Position numbers and translations under genes: made by a program. 64,000 nt of DNA from Brasenia schreberi (lineage: Eukaryota; Streptophyta; Magnoliopsida; Nymphaeales; Cabombaceae): NCBI GenBank assembly GCA_036023115.1, contig JAYKKT010000061.1:11591501-11655500 (forward strand), given 5' to 3'. Every line of letters begins with the position of its first letter. Position 1 is the first letter of the stretch. The notes beneath the pieces were generated by a model. The model worked only from the letters and a program-made list of their open reading frames with translations, was not told the DNA's origin and made no database searches. Of the stretch, positions 63,728-64,000 are shown in pieces.

Positions 63728-64000
63728 GTCACACAGACATCTCTAGGAGGTGCAGTGTCGGCCTCGACACTGGTGCGACACCGACATAGTGTCGTGTTTT
63801 TCAGACATGGTCAACGTGTCACATGTAATTTCGGGTGCAGTCAACTTGTCAAAGTCTATACGACCAGTTTTTTAGGTCGTCTGGTATAAAGGGAGCATGT
63901 TCTGCTCCATGCATTTCTCCTTGCATTTGTTCCTATGCAACTCTGTGCTTGTTCCTCTGCAACTTTGTGTGTTTGTTCCTTTGCCACTTTGTGCGCTTAT
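63728..64000 (+). mobile_element. Left end of a second hAT-2-like element, cut by the window edge
   Basis: TATGTCACACAGACATCTCT (63728) with AGGAGGTGCAGTGTC and GTGCGACACCGACA matches the left end of hAT-2 (51204). GACATGGTCAACGTGTC and TTTTTAGGTCGT follow in the same order. It has its own repeats of about 30 bp (TTTGTTCCT.TGC.ACT.TGTG) near 63930-64000. Confidence 0.75.

Overview
This is a stretch of a plant (angiosperm) nuclear genome. The evidence is long introns with GT-AG junctions, plant-type Copia retrotransposons primed by initiator tRNA-Met, hAT DNA transposons, RTE-type LINEs with TTG tails, and two recognisable host genes of plant type. The species cannot be fixed from the sequence; a large, repeat-rich genome is implied.

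One host gene organises the window. Eleven exons of ZW10 (the plant MIP1/ZW10 subunit of the ER-Golgi tethering complex) lie on the minus strand from 62306 down to the stop codon at 6331. Their junctions keep one open frame of 472 residues, which is the C-terminal part of the protein; the N-terminal exons lie beyond 64000 or were not found. Four introns are swollen to 8.7, 19.8, 15.9 and 7.2 kb by mobile elements, while the other six are 80 bp to 1.7 kb.

Layout. 1-1119: edge of a rearranged RTE copy. 1120-6330: ZW10 3' flank, with a possible terminal exon of another gene (3859-4015) and an 85-bp tandem repeat (4982-5236). 6415-15108 (last intron): a short internally deleted RTE split by a 7-kb hAT element, itself carrying RTE copies B, C and two very short ones; a third tiny copy lies just outside. 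15666-22820: a nearly complete RTE (15752-19026), a truncated one on the other strand and a decayed hAT. 23125-42942: hAT fragment, then Copia-1 with a solo LTR inside it, Copia-2 inside its 3' LTR, Copia-3 inside the same LTR, and a large head-to-head inverted RTE pair that cuts off Copia-3. 44037-59969: Copia-4, then Copia-5, a non-autonomous element that carries an antisense piece of the nuclear gene for mitochondrial ATP synthase beta and is itself split by a 4-kb hAT, then another long RTE. 62307-64000: AT microsatellite, LTR-like sequence and the start of another hAT copy.

The mobile elements are broken by stops, frameshifts or deletions; none looks fully coding. The insertions can be ordered from nesting and target-site duplications, many of which are still readable. 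Nothing resembling a prokaryotic-type operon, CRISPR array or a complete tRNA or rRNA gene was seen.
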